Notes: generated by a model not told the origin, from the letters alone. A stretch of DNA of 59,304 nucleotides from an uncultured Bacteroidales bacterium (GCA_944323825.1 CALUTY010000018.1:1-59304); one strand, 5' to 3'. Counted from the stretch's first letter, positions 43,322-52,037 are shown. Numbers and translations are program-made.

Positions 43322-43344
43322 GATTTCAGAATGATTTCAGATTC
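43322..43344 (+). promoter_or_regulatory. Candidate response-regulator site, 11-bp direct repeat
   Basis: GATTTCAGA occurs at 43322-43330 and 43333-43341, an 11-bp period as used by OmpR-family dimers. The 15-mer AATGATTTCAGATTC (43330-43344) recurs exactly at 45319-45333 before the PepSY operon. Confidence 0.5.
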
Positions 43345-43379
43345 CATGCGTTTTTTTGTCCGGACAATAAGATTTGATC

Positions 43380-44051
43380 ATGAAGATATTGATAGTGGAA
43401 GATGAGGCTTCGTTGCAGGAGCTGATGACAAAGGCCCTCAGGAAAGAGGGATATGTGGTGGAAAATGCCGTTGACTATGATTCCGCCATAGAGAAACTGT
43501 CGGTCTATACATATGACTGTGTGCTTCTGGACATAATGCTTCCGGGTGGCAGCGGCCTGGATATACTGGAGCATGTCAGGAAACTTGACAAGAAGCTGAA
43601 TGTCATCATCATATCCGCCAAAGACTCCATTGATGACAAGGTCAGGGGCCTTGAACTCGGGGCGGATGACTACCTTGCCAAGCCGTTCCATCTTTCGGAG
43701 CTTGTGGCCCGTATGAGGAGCGTGGCCCGCCGCAGCAGGAACGACGGGGACTTTGCCTACAGGTTGGGGAATGTGGCCCTGGAGCCGGATTCCGGACGGG
43801 TGACCGTGGACGGGAAGGAGGTGCTGCTCCTGAAAAAGGAGTTCGACATCCTTGCCTATCTGATGCAGCGGCCCGGTCACCTTGTGGACAAGGTGGTGCT
43901 TGCGGAGGCAGTCTGGGGCGACCATGTGGACCAGGCGGACAATTTCCAGTTCGTATATGCCCAGATGAAGAACCTGCGCCGCAAGCTTGAGGAGGCCGGT
44001 GCGGACATAGAGATAAAGTCCATATACGGTTTCGGCTACAAGCTTGTCTGA
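43380..44051 (+). CDS. OmpR/PhoB-family response regulator
   Basis: The protein has 223 residues from the ATG at 43380 (MKILIVEDEASLQELMTKAL). The receiver domain has the acidic pair ED at 7-8, phospho-acceptor Asp51 (VLLDIMLPG) and the switch Lys in LAKPF. The C-terminal winged helix (about 128-222) ends with IKSIYGFGYKLV. It is followed 3 bp later by its sensor kinase. Its upstream region carries an 11-bp-period direct repeat shared in part with the PepSY operon after the kinase, suggesting autoregulation. Confidence 0.95.
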   Translation: MKILIVEDEASLQELMTKALRKEGYVVENAVDYDSAIEKLSVYTYDCVLLDIMLPGGSGLDILEHVRKLDKKLNVIIISAKDSIDDKVRGLELGADDYLAKPFHLSELVARMRSVARRSRNDGDFAYRLGNVALEPDSGRVTVDGKEVLLLKKEFDILAYLMQRPGHLVDKVVLAEAVWGDHVDQADNFQFVYAQMKNLRRKLEEAGADIEIKSIYGFGYKLV

Positions 44052-44054
44052 CAC

Positions 44055-45323
44055 ATGAAATTCATTTATAAGATAGCCCTCAGCCTCTCCGCCGTGATGC
44101 TTGTCTTCATGGCGGTGTGGGGCGTGTTCTTCTTCCGTGTGATGGTGGCGGAGGTCAATGACGAGACGGACGACATGCTGGAGGAATATTCGCAGGACAT
44201 CATCCTCAGGTGGCTTTCGGGAGTGAATATCCCCTCCACTGACAACGGCACCAACAACACCTATTATGTAAGGGAGGTCAGCAGTGACTATGCCGATTCC
44301 AGGCCGAGGATAATATATGAGGACACGGACATCTGGCTTGCAAGCGAAAATGAATATGAGCCTGCCAGGGTCAGAAGGCAGATATTCATGGATTCCGACA
44401 GCAGGTATTTTGAGCTTACGGTGGCGGTGCCCACTTTCGAGAGACAGGATCTGATAGTTTCCCTGCTCTGGAGCATGATTGTCCTCTATCTGGTGCTGCT
44501 CGTGTCCGTGCTTGCCATCACGGTGGCGGTCATCATGTACAACATGCGTCCTTTCAACGCCCTGATGAAATGGCTTGACTCATACATCCCCGGAAAAAAG
44601 AATGCCCCCGTGCCGTCGGACACCGACATTGTGGAGTTCAGGAAGCTGGCGGAGGCCGTGCAGAGTGCAGCCGACCGTTTCGAACGGCAGTATGACCAGC
44701 AGAAGCAGTTCATCAGCAATGCTTCCCATGAGCTTCAGACGCCTCTTGCCGTATGCAGCGGCAGGCTTGAGATGCTTCTTGATTCGCCTGGGCTTTCCGA
44801 GGAGCAGGCGCAGGAACTAGTGAAGATGCACAGAACATTGCAGGACCTGATAAGGCTCAACAGGACCCTGCTGCTCATGTCCAAGATAGAAAACGGACAG
44901 TTTCTTGAAAGTGAGGATACCGATTTGGGCGGGATACTGAAGGACAATGCCGGGATGTTTGATGAGGTCTATGCCCACAAGGGCATAAGGGCCGTATTCG
45001 TGGAGGAAGGACGGTTCGTGGTGAAGATCAACGGGCAGCTTGCCTCGGTGCTTGTGAACAATCTTCTGAAAAATGCGTATTTCCACAGTCCTGCGGACTC
45101 AGTGATAGAAATTGATGTCCATGAAGACGGATTCAGCATTTCCAATCCGGGTGATGAGCCGCTTGACGGGACGAAGATTTTCACGAGGTTCTATCAGGAA
45201 AATTCCAGGAAGGAAGGCTCCACAGGCCTTGGACTGGCCCTTGTCAAGACCGTCTGCGACAGTTACGGGCTTTCGGTGGACTATGAATATGACGGAAGGC
45301 ACAGGTTTACGGTAAGGAAATGA
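44055..45323 (+). CDS. Membrane sensor histidine kinase
   Basis: This 422-residue kinase has two transmembrane helices (about 7-28 and 139-161) flanking a periplasmic sensor domain of about 110 residues (VAEVNDETDDMLEEYSQDII...) that I cannot assign to a known fold. There is a short linker, then HisKA with phospho-His225 (ISNASHELQTPLAV), and HATPase_c (LVNNLLKNAYFHSP N-box, GSTGLGLALVKTVCDSYGL). It pairs with the regulator gene ending 3 bp upstream. The stop at 45321-45323 lies inside the shared 15-mer, so the next promoter region begins within this gene. Confidence 0.94.
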   Translation: MKFIYKIALSLSAVMLVFMAVWGVFFFRVMVAEVNDETDDMLEEYSQDIILRWLSGVNIPSTDNGTNNTYYVREVSSDYADSRPRIIYEDTDIWLASENEYEPARVRRQIFMDSDSRYFELTVAVPTFERQDLIVSLLWSMIVLYLVLLVSVLAITVAVIMYNMRPFNALMKWLDSYIPGKKNAPVPSDTDIVEFRKLAEAVQSAADRFERQYDQQKQFISNASHELQTPLAVCSGRLEMLLDSPGLSEEQAQELVKMHRTLQDLIRLNRTLLLMSKIENGQFLESEDTDLGGILKDNAGMFDEVYAHKGIRAVFVEEGRFVVKINGQLASVLVNNLLKNAYFHSPADSVIEIDVHEDGFSISNPGDEPLDGTKIFTRFYQENSRKEGSTGLGLALVKTVCDSYGLSVDYEYDGRHRFTVRK

Positions 45324-45333
45324 TTTCAGATTC
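45319..45333 (+). promoter_or_regulatory. Candidate response-regulator site before the PepSY operon
   Basis: AATGATTTCAGATTC, identical to 43330-43344. TTCA recurs 11 bp downstream (TTCA at 45336-45339). It ends 17 bp before the -7 box at 45351, where a -33 element would lie, so the position suits an activator. Confidence 0.5.
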
Positions 45334-45350
45334 TCTTCATTTTTGCCCTA

Positions 45351-45358
45351 TACCTTTG
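45351..45358 (+). promoter_or_regulatory. -7 promoter element of the PepSY-like operon
   Basis: TACCTTTG matches TAnnTTTG; no TTTG at -33, consistent with activator dependence. Predicted start near 45365. Confidence 0.55.
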
Positions 45359-45386
45359 TGCCCGGAAAATGAAAAATGATGAAAAT

Positions 45387-45824
45387 ATGAAAAAATTGAT
45401 TGCATTGCTTGCCGGAATTGTGTCCTTTGCCGGTGTCGTGTCAGCAGACAATGACAGGGCCGTGACGATGGACAGGCTTCCGGAAAAGGCCCGTGAATTC
45501 ATTCAGGAACATTTCGCTTCCGAAAAGATAGCATATGTCAAGCAGGAAAGGGACTTTCTGGAACTTAAATATGAGGTGATGACCGTCGGCGGTGTGATGA
45601 TTGATTTTGACAGGTCTGGAAACTGGACCGAGCTGGAATGCAGGTATGACATGCTATGCGTTTCACTGATACCTGCTCCAGTGAAGGAATATGTGTCATC
45701 CCGATGGCCCGATGTATCCTACAGGAAGATATCCAGAAGCAGGAATGAATATGAGGTTAAGCTTTCTTCCGGGCTTGAACTGACATTCGACAGGAATTTC
45801 AATCTCATTGAGATTGATGATTGA
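45387..45824 (+). CDS. PepSY-like periplasmic protein
   Basis: The protein has 145 residues from the ATG at 45387, which opens a clean signal peptide (MKKLIALLAGIVSFAGVVSA); the in-frame ATG at 45369 would leave almost no leader. The mature part is a PepSY-like (DUF2874-type, BLIP-like) domain of two halves: LPEKAREFIQEHFASEKIAY, DFDRSGNWTELEC, then IPAPVKEYVSSRWPDVSYRK and LTFDRNFNLIEID. Such proteins often sit beside two-component systems in Bacteroidota and may bind ligand or inhibit a partner, but no activity is proven. It is the first gene of an operon with the lipoprotein 35 bp downstream. Confidence 0.85.
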   Translation: MKKLIALLAGIVSFAGVVSADNDRAVTMDRLPEKAREFIQEHFASEKIAYVKQERDFLELKYEVMTVGGVMIDFDRSGNWTELECRYDMLCVSLIPAPVKEYVSSRWPDVSYRKISRSRNEYEVKLSSGLELTFDRNFNLIEIDD

Positions 45825-45859
45825 ATATCAAATTACTAACTACAAAAAACACGACGATT

Positions 45860-47122
45860 ATGAGAAAGTTTTTTTTAGCGTTGTCCGTAACCGCCATGCT
45901 TTTTGCGGCCGGATGTGAGAAGTCGCCCGGGAACGGGACGGACATCAGAGTGCCGGAACAGGTACTGAGTGCATTCAATGGCATGTATCCGGATGCCGTT
46001 GATGTGGAATGGTCAGCCAGGGGCACCTATTGGGTGGCTTCATTTGATGATGCAGAGCAGACCAGGAGCGCAGCTGCAGCTGAAAGGAGCGAAGCCTGGT
46101 ATGACAGTGCCGGGAAATGGTACATGACAGAACAGGACACTGTGCGTGACAGGCTGCCTGCCGCAGTTGAGGAGGCTTTTGCCGGCAGTGCCTATGCGGA
46201 CTGGAAAATTGATGACATAGATGTCATAAGGAGGGACGGTGTCGCTGTGATATATGTGATAGAAGTGGAAGGCGTCAGCGACGGCGTTCATCGGGAAGTG
46301 GATCTCTATTATTCGGAAGACGGTGTCCTGGTGAAAGAAGTTGTGGATTCCGATGATGACTATTCCGGATATATTCCAAGCCGTCCGGCATCTTCAGTAA
46401 GAGAGGCGGTCGAGCAAAAATATCCGGGAGCGAAGATTACTGATGTTGAAGAAGATGACGGTGTCATAGAGGTGGAGATAGTGGATGCAGACAGGATTTT
46501 CAGGGAACTGTATTTCAGCCTGGGCATGGAATGGCTGCTGACAAAGACCGAAATGAAGTATTCCGCTCTTCCTGAGAAAATCAGGACCGCCTTGGAGTCA
46601 TCTGAATACGGCAATATGCGTGTAGACGACATTGACCATTATCTCAGGGCTTCGGGTGAGGAGTATTACATATTTGAACTCGACTCAAGGGACGATGACA
46701 TTTCCGTGAAAGTGACTGCTGACGGGACAGTGTCGCGTGCATCGGATGATGATATGGATCTGCCTATGGAAGGCGGCGGAGTGTCAGGTGATTTCATCAG
46801 GGAATTCGTGTCCGGAAAATATCCGGGGGCTGTGATAAAGGAAATTGACGAGGATGACGGATACATCAAGGCTGAGATTCTGCATGATGGGCTGGAGAAG
46901 GAGGTCTATTTTAACGGAAAGCCGGAGTGGGTGCGTACGGAATGGGATGTCAGATACGGCATGCTTCCGGATGCGGTGAAGAATACTCTTGCCGGATGGA
47001 GGGAAATTGATGACATCACATATGTGGAGACTCCGGATGCGGTGTATTATGAGGCTGAAGTTGAGAAGAATGACAGGGACAGGATTGTCAGGGTACTTCC
47101 TGACGGCACACTGATGCAATGA
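45860..47122 (+). CDS. PepSY-like lipoprotein with three tandem repeats
   Basis: The protein has 420 residues from the ATG at 45860; signal peptide and lipobox (MRKFFLALSVTAMLFAAGC, acylated Cys19). The mature chain is three divergent units of about 130 residues, each with a helix ending in YPDA/YPGA (SAFNGMYPDAVDVEW, EQKYPGAKITDVEEDDG, SGKYPGAVIKEIDEDDG) and a following LP half (DRLPAAVEEAF, SALPEKIRTAL, GMLPDAVKNTL). Units 2 and 3 are most alike. It is highly acidic. It appears to be an expanded version of the single-domain protein encoded just upstream. Likely envelope-facing; function unknown. A hairpin 60 bp after the stop probably ends the operon. Confidence 0.85.
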   Translation: MRKFFLALSVTAMLFAAGCEKSPGNGTDIRVPEQVLSAFNGMYPDAVDVEWSARGTYWVASFDDAEQTRSAAAAERSEAWYDSAGKWYMTEQDTVRDRLPAAVEEAFAGSAYADWKIDDIDVIRRDGVAVIYVIEVEGVSDGVHREVDLYYSEDGVLVKEVVDSDDDYSGYIPSRPASSVREAVEQKYPGAKITDVEEDDGVIEVEIVDADRIFRELYFSLGMEWLLTKTEMKYSALPEKIRTALESSEYGNMRVDDIDHYLRASGEEYYIFELDSRDDDISVKVTADGTVSRASDDDMDLPMEGGGVSGDFIREFVSGKYPGAVIKEIDEDDGYIKAEILHDGLEKEVYFNGKPEWVRTEWDVRYGMLPDAVKNTLAGWREIDDITYVETPDAVYYEAEVEKNDRDRIVRVLPDGTLMQ

Positions 47123-47173
47123 TATTGCAGGATTTCCTGATTTGGACATTTGAAGTTTTCAGAAAATTTGTCA

Positions 47174-47181
47174 TATTTTTG
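47174..47181 (+). promoter_or_regulatory. Candidate -7 element of the GH97 gene
   Basis: TATTTTTG matches TAnnTTTG, with TTTG at 47149-47152 (21-base spacer). Its predicted start falls inside the hairpin at 47181-47202. Confidence 0.45.
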
Positions 47182-47209
47182 CAGTGACGAAACCGTCACT
47201 GCATTTTTT
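47181..47209 (+). terminator. Terminator after the PepSY operon, possible GH97 leader hairpin
   Basis: GCAGTGACG, loop AAAC, CGTCACTGC (47181-47202), then ATTTTTT. A perfect 9-bp stem with a T-run, 19 bp before the GH97 start codon. Confidence 0.8.
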
Positions 47210-47227
47210 ATTCTATACCTTTTGTTT

Positions 47228-49303
47228 ATGAGAGCCTTTGCATTTTGTGCGCTTTGTGCCGCCGTATTTTTCCAGTCCTGCTCTTCCCGTGAAGGAATGA
47301 GCGTTTCTTCGCCGGATGGCAGCATTGTCCTTTCCTTTTCGACAGATTCTGCCGGAAGTCCGCTTTGGCAGGCAAGTGTGGACGGGAAGCCGTTCATAGA
47401 GCCTTCATCCCTCGGGTTTGACCTTGATGTCTTTCCGGGAGGCTCGTTGGAGCCTTCGTCTCATGACCTGGTCAGCGGCATGGAAGTGTCTTCCGTCAAG
47501 AAGGGCGGAGAGGACTATGTCTGGAAACAGCCGTGGGGAGAGAACAAGACCATAAGATGTCATTATAACGAGATGGCCGTGGCACTTTCTTCAGATTGCG
47601 GGGCTTTCATGACAGTCCGTTTCCGTGTCTTTGATGACGGGATAGGATTCAGGTACGAGGTGGCTTGCCCGGGGGCGGACAGCCTGCGGGTGACAGAGGA
47701 ACGGACGGGCTTCGCCTTTGCGAAAGACGGTGACTCATGGTCGATTCCGGCTGACTTCAACACATACGAGCTGGACTACAGGAAAATGCCTTTGGCCGGG
47801 CTGAAAGATGCGAATACTCCGATGACATTCAGGACTTCGGAAGGCATATACGGAAGTATACATGAGGCTGCTCTGAAAGACTATCCTGAAATGACGCTGA
47901 AGGCTGATGAGGCTTCCGGAAGTCAGGCTGCAGCAGCATTCACAACCAGCCTTGCACCATGGCCGGACGGGGTGAAGGCGCGTTTTGCCGGGGATTCCTT
48001 CGTCACGCCGTGGAGGACGGTGCAGATAGGCAGAAAGGCTGTTGACCTCATCAATTCTTCTCTGATACTCAATCTGAACGATCCTTGTGAACTGGAGGAC
48101 ACGGAATGGATCAAGCCTATGAAATATGTCGGCATATGGTGGGGAATGCATACAGGTGTGCAGACCTGGAAGATGGACGAAAGGCATGGGGCTACTACGG
48201 CCAATGCAAAGAAATACATTGACTTCGCTGCAGACAACAATATAGAGGGAGTGGTGTTTGAAGGCTGGAACGAGGGATGGGAAAGCTGGGGAGGAATGCA
48301 GAGCTTCGATTTCACCAGGCCTTATGCTGATTTTGACATCGATGAGGTCATGGCGTATGCCAAGGAGAGGGGAGTGAGCGTGATCGGCCACCACGAGACT
48401 GGTGCCAATATCCCAAATTATGAAAGACAGCTTGAGAATGCATACAGGTGGTCTGCAGAAAAAGGAATGCATTATGTGAAGACAGGCTATGCCGGAGGCG
48501 TGCCGGGCGGGCATTTCAGGCACGGGCAGTATGCTGTGAGACATTACCGGAAGGTGGTGGAGACTGCTGCAAGGTATGAGATATCACTGGATGTGCACGA
48601 GCCGATAAAGGAAACAGGCATCAGGAGGACTTATCCGAACATGATGACTCTCGAAGGGGCAAAGGGCATGGAATGGAATGCCTGGAGTGCGGGCAATCCT
48701 CCGGTCCATTATGTGACATTGCCGTTCACAAGACTGCTTTCAGGCCCTATGGACTATACTCCTGGCGTGTTTGATGTGCTTCTGGAAAGCACAAAGGACC
48801 ATCCTGACCGCAGGAAATGGAATGACCTTGACAAGGGCGACAGCAGGGTGAACACCACGCTTGCTGCCCAGATCGCATGCTGGGTGGTGCTGTATTCCCC
48901 GCTGCAGATGGCTTCGGACCTGATTGAGAACTATGAAGGCCATCCGGCATTCCAGTTTTTCAGGGATTTCGATGCCGACTGCGACTGGTCGGAGGCATTG
49001 GACGGAGAGCCGGGCGAGTTTGTTGTGGTGGCACGCCGTGCCGGGGAGAAATATTTTCTCGGAGCCGTCACAGGCGACAATGCGAGGACGGTGGAAGTGC
49101 CTCTTGACTTCCTTGCAGAAGGGAAGAGCTACAAGGCAGTGATATATGCCGACGGACCGGATGCGGACTGGAAGACCAATCCTTGTTCATATGTCATTTC
49201 GGAGCGCATTGTCACTTCTTCCGACACTTTGAGCGTGGCTATGGCTTCCGGCGGAGGCCAGGCGGTGACATTCATCCCGGAAGATCAGGATAATCTGGGT
49301 TGA
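47228..49303 (+). CDS. Glycoside hydrolase family 97 lipoprotein (alpha-glucosidase-like)
   Basis: The protein has 691 residues from the ATG at 47228, which opens a lipoprotein signal (MRAFAFCALCAAVFFQSC, Cys18). The N-terminal beta-sandwich (SPDGSIVLSFS..., WKQPWGENKTIRCHYNEMAV), catalytic barrel (IKPMKYVGIWWGMHTGVQTW) and C-terminal beta domain of GH97 are all present. The glutamates in GHHETGANIPNYERQ and DVHEPIKETGIRRTYPN sit where inverting GH97 enzymes such as SusB carry catalytic-base Glu residues, rather than the Asp nucleophile of retaining members; subtype is inference. It probably trims alpha-glucosides at the envelope. It is preceded by a hairpin and followed by a strong terminator, and is not in a Sus-like locus. 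Confidence 0.93.
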   Translation: MRAFAFCALCAAVFFQSCSSREGMSVSSPDGSIVLSFSTDSAGSPLWQASVDGKPFIEPSSLGFDLDVFPGGSLEPSSHDLVSGMEVSSVKKGGEDYVWKQPWGENKTIRCHYNEMAVALSSDCGAFMTVRFRVFDDGIGFRYEVACPGADSLRVTEERTGFAFAKDGDSWSIPADFNTYELDYRKMPLAGLKDANTPMTFRTSEGIYGSIHEAALKDYPEMTLKADEASGSQAAAAFTTSLAPWPDGVKARFAGDSFVTPWRTVQIGRKAVDLINSSLILNLNDPCELEDTEWIKPMKYVGIWWGMHTGVQTWKMDERHGATTANAKKYIDFAADNNIEGVVFEGWNEGWESWGGMQSFDFTRPYADFDIDEVMAYAKERGVSVIGHHETGANIPNYERQLENAYRWSAEKGMHYVKTGYAGGVPGGHFRHGQYAVRHYRKVVETAARYEISLDVHEPIKETGIRRTYPNMMTLEGAKGMEWNAWSAGNPPVHYVTLPFTRLLSGPMDYTPGVFDVLLESTKDHPDRRKWNDLDKGDSRVNTTLAAQIACWVVLYSPLQMASDLIENYEGHPAFQFFRDFDADCDWSEALDGEPGEFVVVARRAGEKYFLGAVTGDNARTVEVPLDFLAEGKSYKAVIYADGPDADWKTNPCSYVISERIVTSSDTLSVAMASGGGQAVTFIPEDQDNLG

Positions 49304-49318
49304 TTAAAGGTGTTTTGA

Positions 49319-49348
49319 GGCCGGTCCGTACAGGTGACCGGCCTTTTC
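49319..49348. terminator. Bidirectional terminator between GH97 and the NtrB-like kinase
   Basis: GGCCGGTC (49319-49326) pairs with GACCGGCC (49336-49343), then TTTTCTTG on the plus strand and CAAAAC on the other. It serves two convergent genes. Confidence 0.8.
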
Positions 49349-49357
49349 TTGTGTCTG

Positions 49358-50587
49358 TCATCTGAAGATGAGGGTGAATACCGTGGCGTCCTTGTCGCTG
49401 CGGGAGAGCCTTATGCTGCCGTTGTGCAGGCGCATTATCTGCCGGGATATGCTCAGTCCTATGCCGGTCCCGGACGGTTTGGTGGTGAAGAACGGGACGA
49501 ATATCTCTTCACGGCTCTCCCTGCTGATAGGAGTGCCGTTGTTGGATATGTTCATGACTATGCTTTCCGCGCTGTCTATGTATGCCGAGATTTCTATCCT
49601 GGTGGCTCCTGCCTGGGCCGCGTTTCTGAGCATGTTGATGAGTATCTGGGAGATCTGTCCCATGTCGGCATAGAGCAGGATGTCATCCGACTTCTCCTCG
49701 TAGGTGCAGCTGATCCCGGAGTCTTTCAGCTGCTTTTCCATGAGGTTCATCACCTTTTCCACGAGCTCCCTCAGGTAGAAGGCCTTCTTTTCAGGAGCAG
49801 GGATATGCGTCAGGTTGCGGTATGAGTCGACGAATTTTATCAGCCCCTTGGATGATGAGGCTATTGTCTCAAGCCCTGCCTTTATGTCGGGACCGGAGGC
49901 TTGTTCTCCTGGAGCCGTGTCGCCGGCATATCGGGCAAGGGCTTCGCTGAGTGAGGCAATCGGAGTGACCGTGTTCATTATCTCATGGGTGAGCACCCTG
50001 ATGAGCTTTGTCCATGAGGCGGCTTCATTCTCTTCGATGTCGCTGCTGATGTCATTGAATGCCACTATCTTCACATTCCTGCCTCTCAATTCTGCGGATG
50101 AAGCCGTGATGGAAAATGTCATTGTGGAGGATTCGTTGCTGCAGCTGGCCTTTTCCTCATGTCCTTCTGTAACCTTTGAAAATGTCTCTGCAAGTGACGG
50201 GCTGATTCTCCTCAGCTGGCGCACATTGCTGAATGTGGCCATTCCGAGCATGGACAGGGCCTTTGCGTTGCAGTATTCCACATGGTCTCCGTTGCTGTCT
50301 ATCACGACTATCCCGGTCTGCACATGGTCGAGCATCTGTCCGTAGTATTTTTCCTGTTCCCTTATTTCTTCCTTTTCTTTCTCAAATATATGCCGGAGCC
50401 TGTTCAGAGTCCTGTTGAATTTCTTGCCTAACCCCTTGTCTTCACGGAATCTGAAGTTGGTTTCATTGTCCTCCAGGGCATCCAGCATATAGGCCACCTT
50501 GTTCCGTGTCCTTGCAGTGAAGAATATGCCGGAGATGATGAATGTGGCGATGACAGCCCCGGCGGTGATGAGGATGCAGGTCGTCAT
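49358..50587 (-). CDS. NtrB-like sensor histidine kinase
   Basis: The protein has 409 residues. One N-terminal membrane helix (ILITAGAVIATFIISGIFF), then a linker or HAMP-like coiled region, a PAS domain (about 85-185, MLDHVQTGIVVIDSNGDHVE), and a kinase core with phospho-His201 (LTHEIMNTVTPI) and ATPase motifs (ILINMLRNAAQAG, SGTGIGLSISRQIMRLHNG). With just one helix it senses mainly in the cytoplasm or membrane. It overlaps the stop of the sigma-54 activator gene upstream (4 bp, ATGA), so the two form a coupled pair. Confidence 0.93.
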   Translation of the reverse strand: MTTCILITAGAVIATFIISGIFFTARTRNKVAYMLDALEDNETNFRFREDKGLGKKFNRTLNRLRHIFEKEKEEIREQEKYYGQMLDHVQTGIVVIDSNGDHVEYCNAKALSMLGMATFSNVRQLRRISPSLAETFSKVTEGHEEKASCSNESSTMTFSITASSAELRGRNVKIVAFNDISSDIEENEAASWTKLIRVLTHEIMNTVTPIASLSEALARYAGDTAPGEQASGPDIKAGLETIASSSKGLIKFVDSYRNLTHIPAPEKKAFYLRELVEKVMNLMEKQLKDSGISCTYEEKSDDILLYADMGQISQILINMLRNAAQAGATRIEISAYIDSAESIVMNISNNGTPISRESREEIFVPFFTTKPSGTGIGLSISRQIMRLHNGSIRLSRSDKDATVFTLIFR

Positions 50588-51978
50588 ATCCCGTATTTCT
50601 TCAGTTTGCTGTAGAGCGTCGGACGGCTGATGTCAAGCGACTTGGCCACGAGGGTGAGGTTCCCGCCGTAGCGTTTCATGGCATTGCGTATGGCCTTTTC
50701 TTCAAGCATTTCCAGGGTTTCTTCCCTTTCTTCGGCGGCTCCTGCGGCCTGTGTGCCGTGGATGTCAGCCTGTACATTGCAGCTTTCGTATTGGATGCCG
50801 GGGATTTCTGACGGGAGCAGGAGGTCTTCCCTTGAAAGTGTCTTCCTTTCCGACATTATGACAGCCTTTTCTATGCAGTTCTGCAGTTCCCTTATGTTCC
50901 CTTTCCATGTGCATGCGCACAGGGCAGCCTTTGCTCCCTCGTCCATTCCGGTCACTTCCCTGCGGTATCTTGCCGCGAACCTTCTGAGGAACATTTCGGC
51001 CAACGGCACGATCTCGTCCTTCCTTTCCCTCAGCGGCGGAAGCTGGATGTGTACGGTGTTTATCCTGTAGTAGAGGTCTTCACGGAAGCGTCCTTCCGCC
51101 ACCATTCTCCTTATGTCCATGTTGGTCGCACAGATCAGCCTTATGTCCACCGGTATCGGCCTGGTGTCCCCGACTCTTGTCACAGCCCTGTTCTGCAGGA
51201 CGCGCAGGAGCTTCGCCTGCAGGTGGAGGGGGATGTTTCCTATCTCGTCGAGGAACATCGTGCTGTCCTGGGCCTGTTCAAACAGTCCTGTCCTGTCGGA
51301 CTTGGCATCCGTAAATGCCCCTTTCACATGTCCGAACAGCTCGCTTTCAAAAAGCGTTTCCGGAATGGCTCCTGCATCGGCATTTACCATGCGCCGGCCT
51401 TTCCTGAGCGAAAGCCTGTGTATTTCACATGCAAGCACATCCTTCCCGGAGCCGTTTTCTCCCGTTATCAGCACGGACGCATCCGTGGGTGCGATCTTTT
51501 CGACCGTCTTCCTGATTTCCTCCATTGCCGGGCTGTGTCCCCAGAGCATTGTGTCTTCATCCGCTCCCCGCGTATCCACCTGTTCTTTCCTGTGCCTGCT
51601 GCAGGCATTGGCAAGGGTGCTTATCAGTTTGTCGTTTTCCCAAGGCTTGACTATGAAGTCGAAGGCTCCGCGCTTCATCCCTTCCACGGCGAGGGCCACA
51701 TCAGCGTATGCAGTGAAGAGCACCACCTCCACATCCTTGAACCTGGATTTGAGCTCCGACAGCCAGTACAGCCCTTCGTTCCCCGTGTTGATGTCCCTGT
51801 GGAAGTTCATGTCCAGCAGGACGGTATCCGGCTTGAATTCAGCCGTCTGGCTTATCAGTTCATTGGGGGACGGGATTATCTTCACATCCGTGAAATGCAG
51901 CGGCAGGAGTATCTGGAGTGCGGACCTTATGCCTGCATTGTCGTCCACCACGAGTATTCTGTTCTTGTATTTCCCCAT
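50584..51978 (-). CDS. NtrC-family sigma-54-dependent response regulator
   Basis: The protein has 464 residues from the ATG at 51978 (MGKYKNRILVVDDNAGIRSA). Receiver domain with Asp56 (TVLLDMNF); AAA+ sigma-54 activator domain with Walker A GENGSGKD and the loop GAFTDA in place of GAFTGA; C-terminal Fis-type helix-turn-helix (GGNLTLVAKSLDISRPTLYS). The GAFTDA variant is, as I recall, usual in Bacteroidota activators. Targets are unknown: no -24/-12 promoter was recognised beside it. It has its own -7 box (52030-52037), divergent from the acyl-CoA synthetase. Confidence 0.94.
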   Translation of the reverse strand: MGKYKNRILVVDDNAGIRSALQILLPLHFTDVKIIPSPNELISQTAEFKPDTVLLDMNFHRDINTGNEGLYWLSELKSRFKDVEVVLFTAYADVALAVEGMKRGAFDFIVKPWENDKLISTLANACSRHRKEQVDTRGADEDTMLWGHSPAMEEIRKTVEKIAPTDASVLITGENGSGKDVLACEIHRLSLRKGRRMVNADAGAIPETLFESELFGHVKGAFTDAKSDRTGLFEQAQDSTMFLDEIGNIPLHLQAKLLRVLQNRAVTRVGDTRPIPVDIRLICATNMDIRRMVAEGRFREDLYYRINTVHIQLPPLRERKDEIVPLAEMFLRRFAARYRREVTGMDEGAKAALCACTWKGNIRELQNCIEKAVIMSERKTLSREDLLLPSEIPGIQYESCNVQADIHGTQAAGAAEEREETLEMLEEKAIRNAMKRYGGNLTLVAKSLDISRPTLYSKLKKYGI

Positions 51979-52029
51979 ATTTTTACCGAGAAATTTTATC
52001 AGTTGGCTTTTCACCCATTTTTACACATT

Positions 52030-52037
52030 CAAAGATA
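52030..52037 (-). promoter_or_regulatory. -7 promoter element of the NtrC/NtrB-like operon
   Basis: Minus-strand TATCTTTG matches TAnnTTTG; predicted start near 52023, leader about 45 bases. Confidence 0.55.

Noticed and set aside
50584..51978. Loss of GAFTGA as a sign of a non-sigma-54 regulator
   Set aside because: The loop reads GAFTDA, which as I recall is usual in Bacteroidota sigma-54 activators; all other AAA+ motifs are present.
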